DNA of 51,108 bases. Source: CAG-877 sp963589235. GTDB taxonomy: Bacteria > Bacillota_I > Bacilli_A > RF39 > UBA660. The notes beneath the pieces are model-generated. The model was not told where the DNA came from, did no database searches, and saw only the letters and a program-made list of their open reading frames with translations. The DNA lies in contig CAVAJX010000038.1 in the NCBI GenBank assembly GCA_963589235.1, forward strand, positions 1 through 51,108. Direction: 5' to 3'. Position 1 is the first letter of the stretch; the number at the start of each line of letters is the position of its first letter. A program made the position numbers and the translations under genes. Below, piece after piece: positions 41,761 to 50,056 of the stretch.

Positions 41761-44250
41761 ATGAACCTTTTAAGGAAATTATTCGATCACGAATATAAAG
41801 AAATGAAAAAGTTTACTACTTTAGCAGACAAAGTAATGGCTTTAGATGAAGAGTATTCAAAATTAACAGATACAGAATTACAAAATAAAACAGAAGAGTT
41901 TAAAAATCGTTTAAGAGACGGCGAAACATTAGATGATATCTTAGTAGAAGCATTTGCAACTGCACGTGAAGCTGCATTCCGTGTACTAGGTGAAAAACAC
42001 TTCTATGTACAAATTTTAGGTGGTCTTGCTATCCATTATGGAAATATAGCTGAAATGAAAACAGGTGAAGGAAAAACTTTAACCAGTGTATTACCCGCTT
42101 ACTTAAATGCCTTATCTGGTGAAGGTGTTCACATCATAACAGTAAATGAATATCTAGCAACCCGTGATGCTGAATGGATGGGTAAAATACATGAATTTTT
42201 AGGTTTAACTGTTGGTGTTAATACAAGAGACTTATCTCCTAAAGAAAAACAAGAAGCATACAACTGTGATATTTTATATTCAACAAATAATGAAATTGGT
42301 TTTGACTACTTAAGAGATAACATGGTTGTTCATAAAGAAGACAGAGTACAAAGAAAACTAAACTTTGCCATTATCGATGAAGTTGACTCAGTTTTAATAG
42401 ATGAAGCTAGAACACCATTAATAATCTCCGGTGGTGAAATGAAAAGTGCCAATCTATACATTGATGCAGACCGTTTTGCTAAAAGTTTAAAAGATGAAAA
42501 AGACTATATTTATGATGAAAAAACAAAAAGTGTTAATTTAACGGATGCCGGTTCAGAAAAAGCTGAAAAGACATTTAACATTAAGAACTTATATGAAATA
42601 GAAAATGCAGGGCTTCTACATTACATAAATCAAGCATTACGAGCTAACTACTCTATGAAAAATGATGTTGACTATGTAGTACAAGATGATGAAGTTATAA
42701 TAGTTGATCAGTTTACTGGACGTTTAATGAAAGGAAGAGCTTATTCCGATGGATTACACCAAGCAATAGAAGCTAAAGAGGGTGTAACAATAAATCAAGA
42801 AACTAAGACTCTAGCAACTATCACATTCCAAAATTTATTTAGAATGTATAAGAAATTATCGGGTATGACAGGTACTGCTAAGACAGAAGAAGAAGAATTT
42901 AGAAATATATATAACATGTATGTTATTGAAATTCCTACTAATAAACCAGTTATTCGTGTCGATGCTCCAGACCTAGTTTATGCTACTAAAGAAGCAAAAT
43001 ACAAAGCAATCATAAATTTTGTAAAAGAACGTTATGAAAAAGGACAACCAGTTTTAATTGGTACAATAGCAATTGAAACAAGTGAATTAATAAGTAGTTT
43101 ATTAAAACAAGCAAAAATCCCTCATGAAGTATTGAATGCTAAAAACCATGCTCGTGAAGCTGAAATAATTTCAAAAATCGGTTTAGGCAAATCTGTTACT
43201 ATCGCAACTAACATGGCTGGCCGTGGTACAGATATCAAACTATCAGACGAAATAAGAAATTTAGGTGGATTATGTGTTGTAGGTACTGAAAGACATGAGT
43301 CCCGTCGTATTGATAACCAGTTAAGAGGTCGTTCTGGACGTCAAGGAGATCCTGGTTATACTCAATTCTTCGTTTCAATGAAAGATGACCTAATGGTACG
43401 CTTTGGTTCTGATCGTATCGGTGAAATGATGAAGAACATGGGTCTAGGTGACCAAGCTATTCAAAGTAAAACATTTACTAGGTCAATTGGAACAGCACAA
43501 AAGAGAGTTGAAGGAAACAACTTTGATATTCGTAAACAATTATTACAATATGATGATGTAATGAATAATCAAAGAGAAATAATATATGAAAAAAGAAATA
43601 CTATTTTAGATAGTGATTCAATTCATGAAATGGTATTAAGTTCATTTAGACATCACGTAGAAGACTTAGTAAATTCTCATTTAGCACCAGAAGGAATGCT
43701 AACAGATAATGACTTAAATGAAATAGTAGATTTTGCTAATGAAAATCTATTGAAAAAAGATATTAAGAAAAGTAGTATCTCTGGAATTACAACAGAAGAG
43801 GTAATCGATAAAATTGCACAACAAGTAATAGCTGAATATGAAGAAAAAATCAAAGAGATACCAGAAGAAATAACTGATGAATTCGAAAAAGTTATAACAT
43901 TACAAGTTGTGGATAACTATTGGATGGAACATATCAACACAATGTCTCATTTAAGAGAAGGAATTCACTTAAGAGGATATGCTCAAGAAGATCCATTAAG
44001 AGCTTATACTATGGAAGGGTTTGACTTATTTGACTCTATGCTTCAAAAGATAGATAAAGATATAAGTATCTTCTTATTAAAGGCAGAAGTTCGTCACAAT
44101 GTTGAAAGAAAAACAGTATCAAAAAAACAAATAACTAACGAAAGTGATGAAGGAGTAAAGAAAACTCCAAAGAAGTCAAAAAAAATAGGTCGTAACGATC
44201 CTTGTCCATGTGGCTCTGGTAAGAAGTACAAACAATGCTGTGGTAAATAG
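41761..44250 (+). CDS. secA: Preprotein translocase ATPase SecA
   Basis: SecA drives protein export through SecYEG. Walker A is MKTGEGKTL (about residues 99-107). The DEAD-type motif is IIDEVDSVLIDEARTPLIISG. GTMTG-like SGMTGTAKTE and the helicase C domain with ATNMAGRGTDIKL and RQGDPG follow. The C-terminal zinc (SEC-C) tail is RNDPCPCGSGKKYKQCCGK. At 829 residues it is complete. Strong GAAGGAG ribosome binding site. prfB, the usual next gene, is not found downstream in this window. Confidence 0.97.
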   Translation: MNLLRKLFDHEYKEMKKFTTLADKVMALDEEYSKLTDTELQNKTEEFKNRLRDGETLDDILVEAFATAREAAFRVLGEKHFYVQILGGLAIHYGNIAEMKTGEGKTLTSVLPAYLNALSGEGVHIITVNEYLATRDAEWMGKIHEFLGLTVGVNTRDLSPKEKQEAYNCDILYSTNNEIGFDYLRDNMVVHKEDRVQRKLNFAIIDEVDSVLIDEARTPLIISGGEMKSANLYIDADRFAKSLKDEKDYIYDEKTKSVNLTDAGSEKAEKTFNIKNLYEIENAGLLHYINQALRANYSMKNDVDYVVQDDEVIIVDQFTGRLMKGRAYSDGLHQAIEAKEGVTINQETKTLATITFQNLFRMYKKLSGMTGTAKTEEEEFRNIYNMYVIEIPTNKPVIRVDAPDLVYATKEAKYKAIINFVKERYEKGQPVLIGTIAIETSELISSLLKQAKIPHEVLNAKNHAREAEIISKIGLGKSVTIATNMAGRGTDIKLSDEIRNLGGLCVVGTERHESRRIDNQLRGRSGRQGDPGYTQFFVSMKDDLMVRFGSDRIGEMMKNMGLGDQAIQSKTFTRSIGTAQKRVEGNNFDIRKQLLQYDDVMNNQREIIYEKRNTILDSDSIHEMVLSSFRHHVEDLVNSHLAPEGMLTDNDLNEIVDFANENLLKKDIKKSSISGITTEEVIDKIAQQVIAEYEEKIKEIPEEITDEFEKVITLQVVDNYWMEHINTMSHLREGIHLRGYAQEDPLRAYTMEGFDLFDSMLQKIDKDISIFLLKAEVRHNVERKTVSKKQITNESDEGVKKTPKKSKKIGRNDPCPCGSGKKYKQCCGK

Positions 44251-44374
44251 CTCGCAAACCCTTATAAAATAAAGAATTGTCAAAAATAGAAAAAATGATA
44301 AATTTGTCTACTGATGACAATTTGTTCACGACTTGTCCACATAGTATAAATAATGTGGAAAGAATTAAAAAAAT

Positions 44375-44423
44375 AAGTAAAAAGGATGCAGACGACATTT
44401 TTAAACCGACATCCTTTTTACTT
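44375..44423. terminator. Long terminator-like hairpin downstream of secA
   Basis: AAGTAAAAAGGATG (44375-44388) pairs perfectly with CATCCTTTTTACTT (44410-44423). The T-run is within the stem. It probably ends secA transcription about 170 bases after the stop. Confidence 0.65.
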
Positions 44424-44433
44424 GTAGTGATTT

Positions 44434-44462
44434 TTGACATATTAATATTAATTTGTTATAAT
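44434..44462 (+). promoter_or_regulatory. Strong consensus promoter with no obvious gene
   Basis: TTGACA (44434-44439) and TATAAT (44457-44462) are exactly 17 bases apart, with TGT before the -10. It is the best promoter match in the window. Confidence 0.8.
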
Positions 44463-44468
44463 TTAAAT

Positions 44469-44647
44469 GTAGTAAATCAATTAGTCATTCGCGTTTTACT
44501 ATCAGATAAACAAATGTTTAAAGGAATAATGAAGAGTCTTAAGAATCTCCTCATGAATGACAAAAAATATACACATTAATTTTGTGATTGTTTTTTGTGT
44601 CGTATTCATGAAAGGAGACTTGCTAACCATTGTCAAGTCTTTTTTTA
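44469..44647 (+). ncRNA. Candidate structured RNA or attenuator leader
   Basis: Between the consensus promoter and a terminator (AGACTTG 44616-44622 with CAAGTCT 44634-44640, then T7) lie about 180 bases with no credible coding frame. They hold a hairpin TAGTAAA/TTTACTA and a long stem. In the long stem TCTCC-TCATGAAT-GACA (44546-44562) pairs with TGTC-ATTCATGA-GGAGA (44598-44618). The long stem and the terminator share AGA at 44616-44618, so they compete. It does not look like 4.5S RNA, tmRNA or RNase P RNA. Downstream, the insertion sequence may have cut off its original gene. Confidence 0.5.
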
Positions 44648-44697
44648 TTGCTATTTTTTCTAAAAGAAGGTAGATTTCCCCTTACCCCAAATTATAC

Positions 44698-45888
44698 TTA
44701 ATTATATATTTCTTTTACTCTTGCATAATATATTCTCAAAAATTTATTTAATCCTGCAATTTTAGCTAATGTTTTATTTTTACCTTCTGCTTCTTTTCTT
44801 AACATAAATAGATATACTGCATTATCTGTTTTTGGCCTACAAGACTTAATACTCTTAGTTATTTCATAGCCAACTTTTCTTAAATATTTATTTCCTCGTT
44901 TACTTATATGTCTATTACTTGAATTAAAATTTCCTGATTGATATGGTGGCGCATCTATGCCACAAAATGCTATCAAACAATTAGCATTTTTAAATCTTCT
45001 TATGTCACCAATCTCTGCAATAAGTCTTGCTCTGGTTTTAGGTCCAACACCTTTCATTTCATTAACAATATCAAACTCTTCTAATTGCATTGCAAGTTCA
45101 TCCATTTTTGATATAATATCATTAGTTACTTTTATAGAATTTCTTAAAAGTAATATACAGCTATCAATAGATAGTTGTAATGATTCATTATATGGACATG
45201 AAGTTATTATTGTTGGAGCTTTTGCATAAAGGTTATCTCCAATAATTTTACCAACTTTATGTCTATATTTTTTTGCTATATTATCTATTTCATTAACAAA
45301 TTCTTCTTTAGTTTTTTCTAATACTAAATTTGGATATGAGTATTTTTCATAGATATCCAATAATAATTCATATCTATTTTCTTCATCAACAATACTTTTA
45401 ATTCCAGGAAAAGTCTTATCAATCATATTTGTTAATTGAATTTTTAAACTTGTTTTAATTTTTATATATTGAGTATACTGCCTTGAAAGAAATTGTAACT
45501 GTTCTCTAATTTCATCTGATGGTTCAAATTTTCTTAATTTAAACCATTTATCACTACAATAACTAGCTAATTTTAAAGAATCCTTTCTGTCATTTTTAAC
45601 TTTTCTAAGATCCATATCACAATACTTTTTTATAACTAAAGCATTTTCTACACAAACAAAATAATCTTTTTCAATTAATGAATTTAATATTGGTAAATGA
45701 TAATGTCCTGTGGCTTCCATTAGAAATTTTATTTCTTCTTTATTTATATTTTTTATTTTTGATAATAAAATATCAAATCCTTCTTGATCATGATTAATTT
45801 CAAATGGTTCTTCAACAACTTCGCCTTCTGTTGTAATTATTGAAATTGTACTTTTTCCTTTTGAAACATCAATTCCTACTGCATACAT
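44698..45888 (-). CDS. IS110-family transposase
   Basis: The 396-residue protein has the N-terminal RuvC-like DEDD domain (D7 in AVGIDVSK, E58 in MEATGHY, D100 and D103 in NDRKDS). A coiled middle follows, then a C-terminal Transposase_20 domain with the helix-hairpin-helix KGVGPKTRARLIAEIGD and the Ser-containing GNFNSSNRHISKRGNKYLRK. IS110 enzymes act as RNA-guided recombinases. ATG 45888 follows GGAGGAG; a TTG one codon earlier is also open. The gene is intact. Ends of the insertion cannot be set because IS110 elements lack clear inverted repeats. Confidence 0.93.
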   Translation of the reverse strand: MYAVGIDVSKGKSTISIITTEGEVVEEPFEINHDQEGFDILLSKIKNINKEEIKFLMEATGHYHLPILNSLIEKDYFVCVENALVIKKYCDMDLRKVKNDRKDSLKLASYCSDKWFKLRKFEPSDEIREQLQFLSRQYTQYIKIKTSLKIQLTNMIDKTFPGIKSIVDEENRYELLLDIYEKYSYPNLVLEKTKEEFVNEIDNIAKKYRHKVGKIIGDNLYAKAPTIITSCPYNESLQLSIDSCILLLRNSIKVTNDIISKMDELAMQLEEFDIVNEMKGVGPKTRARLIAEIGDIRRFKNANCLIAFCGIDAPPYQSGNFNSSNRHISKRGNKYLRKVGYEITKSIKSCRPKTDNAVYLFMLRKEAEGKNKTLAKIAGLNKFLRIYYARVKEIYN

Positions 45889-45900
45889 CAATTCTCCTCC

Positions 45901-46082
45901 TTCTATTAATAACTGGTTCCATCTCTTTTACATATCTTCATCCTGGCTTGTGACGCGAAAGTACATAAGTATTTCAACTTGCTTAATCGAATGTATTATG
46001 CAAAGGATGATCAACTGTCCTCCTTTACGAACGCGAAGTTCAGGTGTGATTTCGTTGACCAATTATCCTCTTACATAATAAT
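45901..46082 (-). ncRNA. Candidate IS110 bridge-RNA region upstream of the transposase
   Basis: IS110 elements encode a bridge RNA of about 180 bases in the non-coding end upstream of the transposase. The 182 bases here, read on the minus strand, have no ORF on that strand and contain a hairpin AAAGGA/TCCTTT around 46000-46025 plus other GC-richer segments unlike the AT-rich surroundings. A leftward terminator (46083-46130) isolates it from upstream transcription. Assignment is by position only. Confidence 0.4.
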
Positions 46083-46130
46083 AAAAAAGAGTGTAATAAT
46101 CAATTCATTATTTGAATTAAATATTACACT
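46083..46130 (-). terminator. Leftward terminator upstream of the IS110 element
   Basis: AGTGTAATA (46090-46098) pairs with TATTACACT (46122-46130), with an inner AATTCA/TGAATT stem. On the minus strand it is followed by CTCTTTTTTATT. No leftward gene ends here. Confidence 0.6.
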
Positions 46131-46192
46131 TATATGGTACCAGGTTCTTTTTATATACAATCACATTTTATATTAAGAGAGGATGGTAGAAA

Positions 46193-46954
46193 ATGAAAAC
46201 AAACGAACATGATTTTTACAGTGAAATAGCTAATTGGTCTTTTGAAGATATAGACTATACTAGCGAAGTAATTACAAATTGGATTTATGAAGATGAAATA
46301 AAAAAACGTGTAAAAGAAAATACAAAAATTTTAGATTTGGGAACAGCAGCAGGAGAAAAAGTACTTAAAAATTTTCCAAATTGTGCTGAAATATTGGGAA
46401 CAGATTTCTCTGATGAAATGATAGAAACAGCTAATAAAAATTTATTACAAAGTGGAAGAAAGAATATTTTATTTAGAGTTATGAATAATCTAAAAATGGA
46501 TACTCCAGATAATTACTTTGATATAGTAACAGCACGTCATACAATAATTGATCCATTGCAAATATATAAAACATTAAAAACAGGTGGACAACTTGTTATA
46601 AGAGGTGTTGATAAATTGGATTGTTGGTCTTTAAAAAGAATGTTTAAAAGAGGTCAAGCATATCACGATGTTAAGCCTATAAGCTTAATTGATTATGAAG
46701 CAATAATGGATGCAGGATTTAAAGAAGTAGAATTAATTCCACTTCATGTAATAGAGTACTATAAAACAAAAGAAGATTTATATGCTTTACTAGTTAAAAC
46801 TCCAATATTAGATGACTTCTCAGAAGAATCATTTAATGAATATGAAAGAAAACCAATAGAGAAGGAAACATTTGAAAAATATGTTAAACAAAACACTACT
46901 GAAAAAGGCATCAAATTAATCAGAAGATATTATGGAATAATTGGGAAAAAATAA
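46193..46954 (+). CDS. Class I SAM-dependent methyltransferase
   Basis: This 253-residue enzyme has the Rossmann methyltransferase fold: motif I ILDLGTAAGEK (about 47-57), an acidic D in EILGTDFSDEMIETA, and motif IV region YFDIVTARHTI. LKTGGQLVIRGV matches the post-motif strand. The C-terminal half (Y/K/E-rich, KPIEKETFEKYV) is not one I recognise. A small-molecule methylase or a resistance-type methylase are possibilities; the substrate is unknown. GAGAGGATGG precedes the ATG. It lies beside an IS110 element and may be acquired. Confidence 0.8.
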   Translation: MKTNEHDFYSEIANWSFEDIDYTSEVITNWIYEDEIKKRVKENTKILDLGTAAGEKVLKNFPNCAEILGTDFSDEMIETANKNLLQSGRKNILFRVMNNLKMDTPDNYFDIVTARHTIIDPLQIYKTLKTGGQLVIRGVDKLDCWSLKRMFKRGQAYHDVKPISLIDYEAIMDAGFKEVELIPLHVIEYYKTKEDLYALLVKTPILDDFSEESFNEYERKPIEKETFEKYVKQNTTEKGIKLIRRYYGIIGKK

Positions 46955-47098
46955 TAATTACTAGTATGAATGCGAACAGTTTTTGTTAGCGTTCTGTCTA
47001 TTTATAAAAGAACAAAATAATGAAAGATATAACAAAAGTTATTAAATTTTGAAGATGAAATGAATAAAATTTAATTTGGTCAAATTCGAGCAAATTGA

Positions 47099-47128
47099 TT
47101 GTTTAATAATATAAAAAAATAGTATAAT
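47099..47128 (+). promoter_or_regulatory. Promoter of rhuM copy 1
   Basis: TTGTTT (47099-47104) and TATAAT (47123-47128) with an 18-base spacer. The rest of the gap after the methyltransferase shows nothing I can support. Confidence 0.45.
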
Positions 47129-47175
47129 ATCTAATATAAATTAGTGAAAAAATATTAGGATAAGGATGATAAAAC

Positions 47176-48195
47176 ATGGATAATAAATTAATTGGAAATG
47201 AGAAAAATATTTTGTTCTATAATGATGAAGAAGGAAATACAAAAGTAGAAGTACTATTAGAAAATGAAGATGTTTGGTTAAATGCCGAGGCATTAGCAGC
47301 ACTTTTTAATATTGATAGAAGTGGAATTGTAAGACATATTAACAATATTTATAAAGATGAAGAGCTAGATGAAAATAGCACATGTGCAAAAATTGCACAT
47401 ATGGGTAATGTTGGTAAGCAAACTTACAATACTAAGTATTATAATCTTGATATGATTATTTCTATTGGATTTAGAGTTAACTCTAAAAAAGCAATTAAAT
47501 TTAGAATTTGGGCAAATAAAATAATTAAAGATTATATGGTTCAAGGTTTTGCTTTAAATGATGAAAGATTTTTAAAAGCAAAAAAATCTGATCAAGAGTA
47601 TTTTAAAAGATTACTTGAAAGAATTAAATTAATTCGTACAAGCGAGAGAATGTTTTATCAAAAAATTACTGATATATTTGCTGAATGTTCTATTGATTAT
47701 GATAAAAATAGTGATACTGCAATAACTTTTTATAAAACTATTCAGAATAAATTTCATTATGCAATTACTGGAAACACTGCTGCTGAAATAGTTTATAAAA
47801 GAGTGGATTCTACAAAAGAAAATATGGGACTTACTACTTGGGAAAAATCACCTGATGGAAAAATTTTAAAATCTGATGTAATTATTGCCAAGAACTATTT
47901 AAATGAACAAGAAATTAAAAATTTAAATAATTTAGTAAACTTATTTTTGGATATCGCTGAAAATAATGCAGAAAGAAGTATAACTATGTATATGGAAGGT
48001 TGGAAAAATGAAGTAGAAAATGCCTTAAAAGTTTTTCATTATGAAGTTTTAGAAGGAAAAGGAAAAATCTCACATAAACAAGCAGTCGAAAAAGCGGAAA
48101 ACGAATATGAAAAATATAAAATTATACAGGATAAAAATTATGTGTCAGATTTTGATAAACTATTAAGAGAAACAAAGCAAATTGAAAATAAATAA
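47176..48195 (+). CDS. RhuM-family protein, copy 1
   Basis: The 339-residue protein matches the virulence RhuM family (named from Salmonella SPI-3 RhuM, biochemical role unknown). It has an N-terminal DNA-binding-like region with VWLNAEALAALFNID, HINNIYKDEELD and YYNLDMIISIGFRVNSKKAIKFRIWA. A helical middle and the conserved HYAITGNTAAEIVYKRVDS, MGLTTW and SDVIIAKNYL segments follow. A second gene at 50014 is a clear paralogue. RhuM genes are usually in mobile or defence-type regions. Confidence 0.85.
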   Translation: MDNKLIGNEKNILFYNDEEGNTKVEVLLENEDVWLNAEALAALFNIDRSGIVRHINNIYKDEELDENSTCAKIAHMGNVGKQTYNTKYYNLDMIISIGFRVNSKKAIKFRIWANKIIKDYMVQGFALNDERFLKAKKSDQEYFKRLLERIKLIRTSERMFYQKITDIFAECSIDYDKNSDTAITFYKTIQNKFHYAITGNTAAEIVYKRVDSTKENMGLTTWEKSPDGKILKSDVIIAKNYLNEQEIKNLNNLVNLFLDIAENNAERSITMYMEGWKNEVENALKVFHYEVLEGKGKISHKQAVEKAENEYEKYKIIQDKNYVSDFDKLLRETKQIENK

Positions 48196-48363
48196 ATTGC
48201 ACATTAGATAAAAAAACAAAAATATGATATACTCATATCAAGAGAACGAATGTGGACAGTGTCCACAATTTGTCCACAGTAGAGAAATATTTATAATATA
48301 AATAGTACGGATAATACAGATAATATAGATAATATAGATGATACCTAGTCTGGAAAAGCCTGA

Positions 48364-48462
48364 AATACAAGTAATATTATAAATACAAATAATACAGATA
48401 ATATGGGAGTACAAAGTTCTTGTGACTCTGGTAAGAAATATAAACAATGTTGTGGAAAGTAA
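48364..48462 (+). pseudogene. Fragment encoding an Asn-rich linker and SEC-C tail
   Basis: From a stop at 48361 the frame reads an N/T-rich stretch and then SSCDSGKKYKQCCGK and a stop. The end is the SecA/SEC-C zinc tail with the first CPCG changed. No start codon or body is present. DNA agreement with the secA 3' end (44209-44250) is high over the tail. Confidence 0.65.
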
Positions 48463-48662
48463 TATAAATGAGTGAAAATCATTAATTTAAAAATCAGCAA
48501 TTTGGTTCGAGTTTTAGAACTTGTCCACAAAAATTAAAAATATGTAGTAAAATAAAGGTGTGAACAATGATTATATTTGTTGACACCTTTTAAAATCTAA
48601 TAGAAATGTGGGCAAATAATGGAAGAAAATAACAATAATATTGTAATTTATCAAACTGATAA
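48442..48662 (+). repeat. Accessory repeat R1 (SEC-C end to rhuM start)
   Basis: This stretch is an imperfect direct repeat of 49836-50056. Shared parts are KQCCGK codons and stop, TTGTCCACA, the TATGTAGTAAAATAAAGG segment, an inverted repeat (AAAGGTGT/ACACCTTT), and the first 14 codons of rhuM copy 2. Confidence 0.8.
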
Positions 48663-48732
48663 TTTGTTTAGAGAGTTAATTCAAGCTTTGCTAGATAAAA
48701 TTATTATAGATAAATATAGAAATTATTTATAA
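48619..48732 (+). pseudogene. Truncated rhuM fragment (copy 3)
   Basis: The first 14 residues (MEENNNNIVIYQTD) are the same as rhuM copy 2 at 50014. The frame then joins unrelated sequence (NLFRELIQALLDK) and stops after 37 codons. It marks a recombination junction and is unlikely to be functional. Confidence 0.7.
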
Positions 48733-48832
48733 ATTTAGTATATTGAATAATTAGAACTTTGTCGCAAGTGGCGAGAATGTGTGCATAAAAATGATAAACT
48801 ACTTATACAAGAAAAAACATAATAAAAAATAA

Positions 48833-48861
48833 TTGTCGTAAGAACAAACGTTTGATATTAT
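48833..48861 (+). promoter_or_regulatory. Promoter with LexA/DinR-like box before the DinD-like gene
   Basis: TTGTCG (48833-48838) and TATTAT (48856-48861) are 17 bases apart. Within the spacer GAAC-AAAC-GTTT (48842-48853) matches the Gram-positive LexA box GAAC-N4-GTTC with one mismatch. SOS control is likely. Confidence 0.5.
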
Positions 48862-48882
48862 ATATAACAAGGGAGGTAATCG

Positions 48883-49740
48883 ATGAATCAAGACAAAATA
48901 CATTTAGTAAATAAAATATTTAATAATGAAACCATTAGAACAGTTTGGGATAAGGAACAAGAAAAATACTTTATAAGTGTTGTTGATTTAGTTGGAGTTA
49001 TTTCAGAAAGCAAGGATAAGCAAGCCTATTGGAGAAAACTTTAGCAACGTTTAAAAGAAGAAGGAAATGAAACCGTGACAAATTGTCACGCTTTGAAATT
49101 AAAAGCGCAAGATGGCAAATATCGTATGACAGATGTTGTTGATATTGAGGGAATGTTTAGAATTATAGAATCAATTCCTAGTAAAAATGCAGAGCCAATA
49201 AAACAATGGTTAGCTAAACTAGGTAGTGAAAGAATAGATGAAACTTTTGATCCATCACTTGCCGCTCAAAGAGCTATAGATATATACCGAGCTAAAGGTT
49301 ATGATGAAAAATGGATTGCAAAAAGATTAAAAGGAATCCAAGATAGAAAAGAATTAACTGATATTTGGCAAGAAAATGGTGTGGTTGAAGGTAAGAAATA
49401 TGCTATACTAACTAATGAGATCTATAAAGAATGGTCTGGTATGACGGCAAAAGAATATAAACAATACAAAGGACTTCGTAAAGAATCTTTAAGAGATAAT
49501 ATGGATAATATTGAAATAATATTAACTGATTTATCGGAAGAAACTGCAAAAAGACTTGCAGAGAAACATAAACCGCAGGGTTTAGAACAAAATAAAGAAG
49601 TAGCCAGAATGGGTGGACATGCTGCAAAGGTAGCAAGAGAAGATATAGAAAAAAATTTAGGAGAATCTGTTGTTACTAAACAAAATAGATTAAATTATGA
49701 ATATAATGAAACAAAGAAATTAGAAGTTTCTAAAAACTAG
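48883..49740 (+). pseudogene. Bro-N/DinD-like protein with an in-frame amber codon
   Basis: A single 285-codon frame starts at ATG 48883 after GGGAGGT and ends at 49738-49740, broken only by TAG at 49042-49044 (codon 54, after AYWRKL). Both sides align with Bro-N/DNA-damage-inducible D proteins: WDKEQEKYFISVVDLVGVI before the stop, and QRLKEEGNETVTNCHALKLKA and the ARMGGHAAKVAREDIEKNLGE end after it. A GTG at 49075 could restart translation and give 221 residues. DinD-type proteins are SOS-induced, which agrees with the upstream LexA-like box. Confidence 0.8.
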
Positions 49741-49748
49741 GCTGTATC

Positions 49749-49856
49749 TGTGAAAAAAACATTGAAGAACTAGCATTATTATTAATGCACTTAACATTTT
49801 GGAAAGATGATCCAAGTTCTTTTGAATATAGCTTAAAACAATGCTGTGGAAAGTAA
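49749..49856 (+). pseudogene. DUF6429-like fragment fused to KQCCGK tail
   Basis: The frame reads NIEELALLLMHLTFWKDD, resembling the start of DUF6429 proteins. It then joins SLKQCCGK and a stop, the same tail as the other SEC-C fragment. It has no start codon or ribosome binding site. It marks another junction between repeat copies. Confidence 0.5.
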
Positions 49857-50056
49857 TATAAGATAAGTGGAAATTAATAATTCGAAAATATTAATTTTAT
49901 TCAGATTTCATAACTTGTCCACAAAACATTAAAAATATGTAGTAAAATAAAGGTGCGAACAATGATTATATTTGTTGACGTCTTTTAAAATATAATAGAA
50001 ATGGGGCACAATAATGGAAGAAAATAACAATAATATTGTAATTTATCAAACAGATG
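49836..50056 (+). repeat. Accessory repeat R2 (SEC-C end to rhuM start)
   Basis: This is the partner of 48442-48662. It has the same order of KQCCGK end, TTGTCCACA (49915-49923), conserved inverted repeat (AAAGGTGC with partial pairing to GACGTCTTT) and rhuM N-terminal codons. It supplies the upstream region of rhuM copy 2. Confidence 0.8.

Noticed and set aside
44277..44579. A 100-codon open frame downstream of secA
   Set aside because: It has no ribosome binding site and runs through a 14-bp terminator hairpin and a consensus promoter. Composition does not look like a protein.
48251..48340. Short GATAATATA-type tandem repeats as a CRISPR-like or satellite array
   Set aside because: Units are about 9-12 bases with no spacers. 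They look like degenerate Asn/Asp/Thr codons of a linker in the SEC-C fragment.
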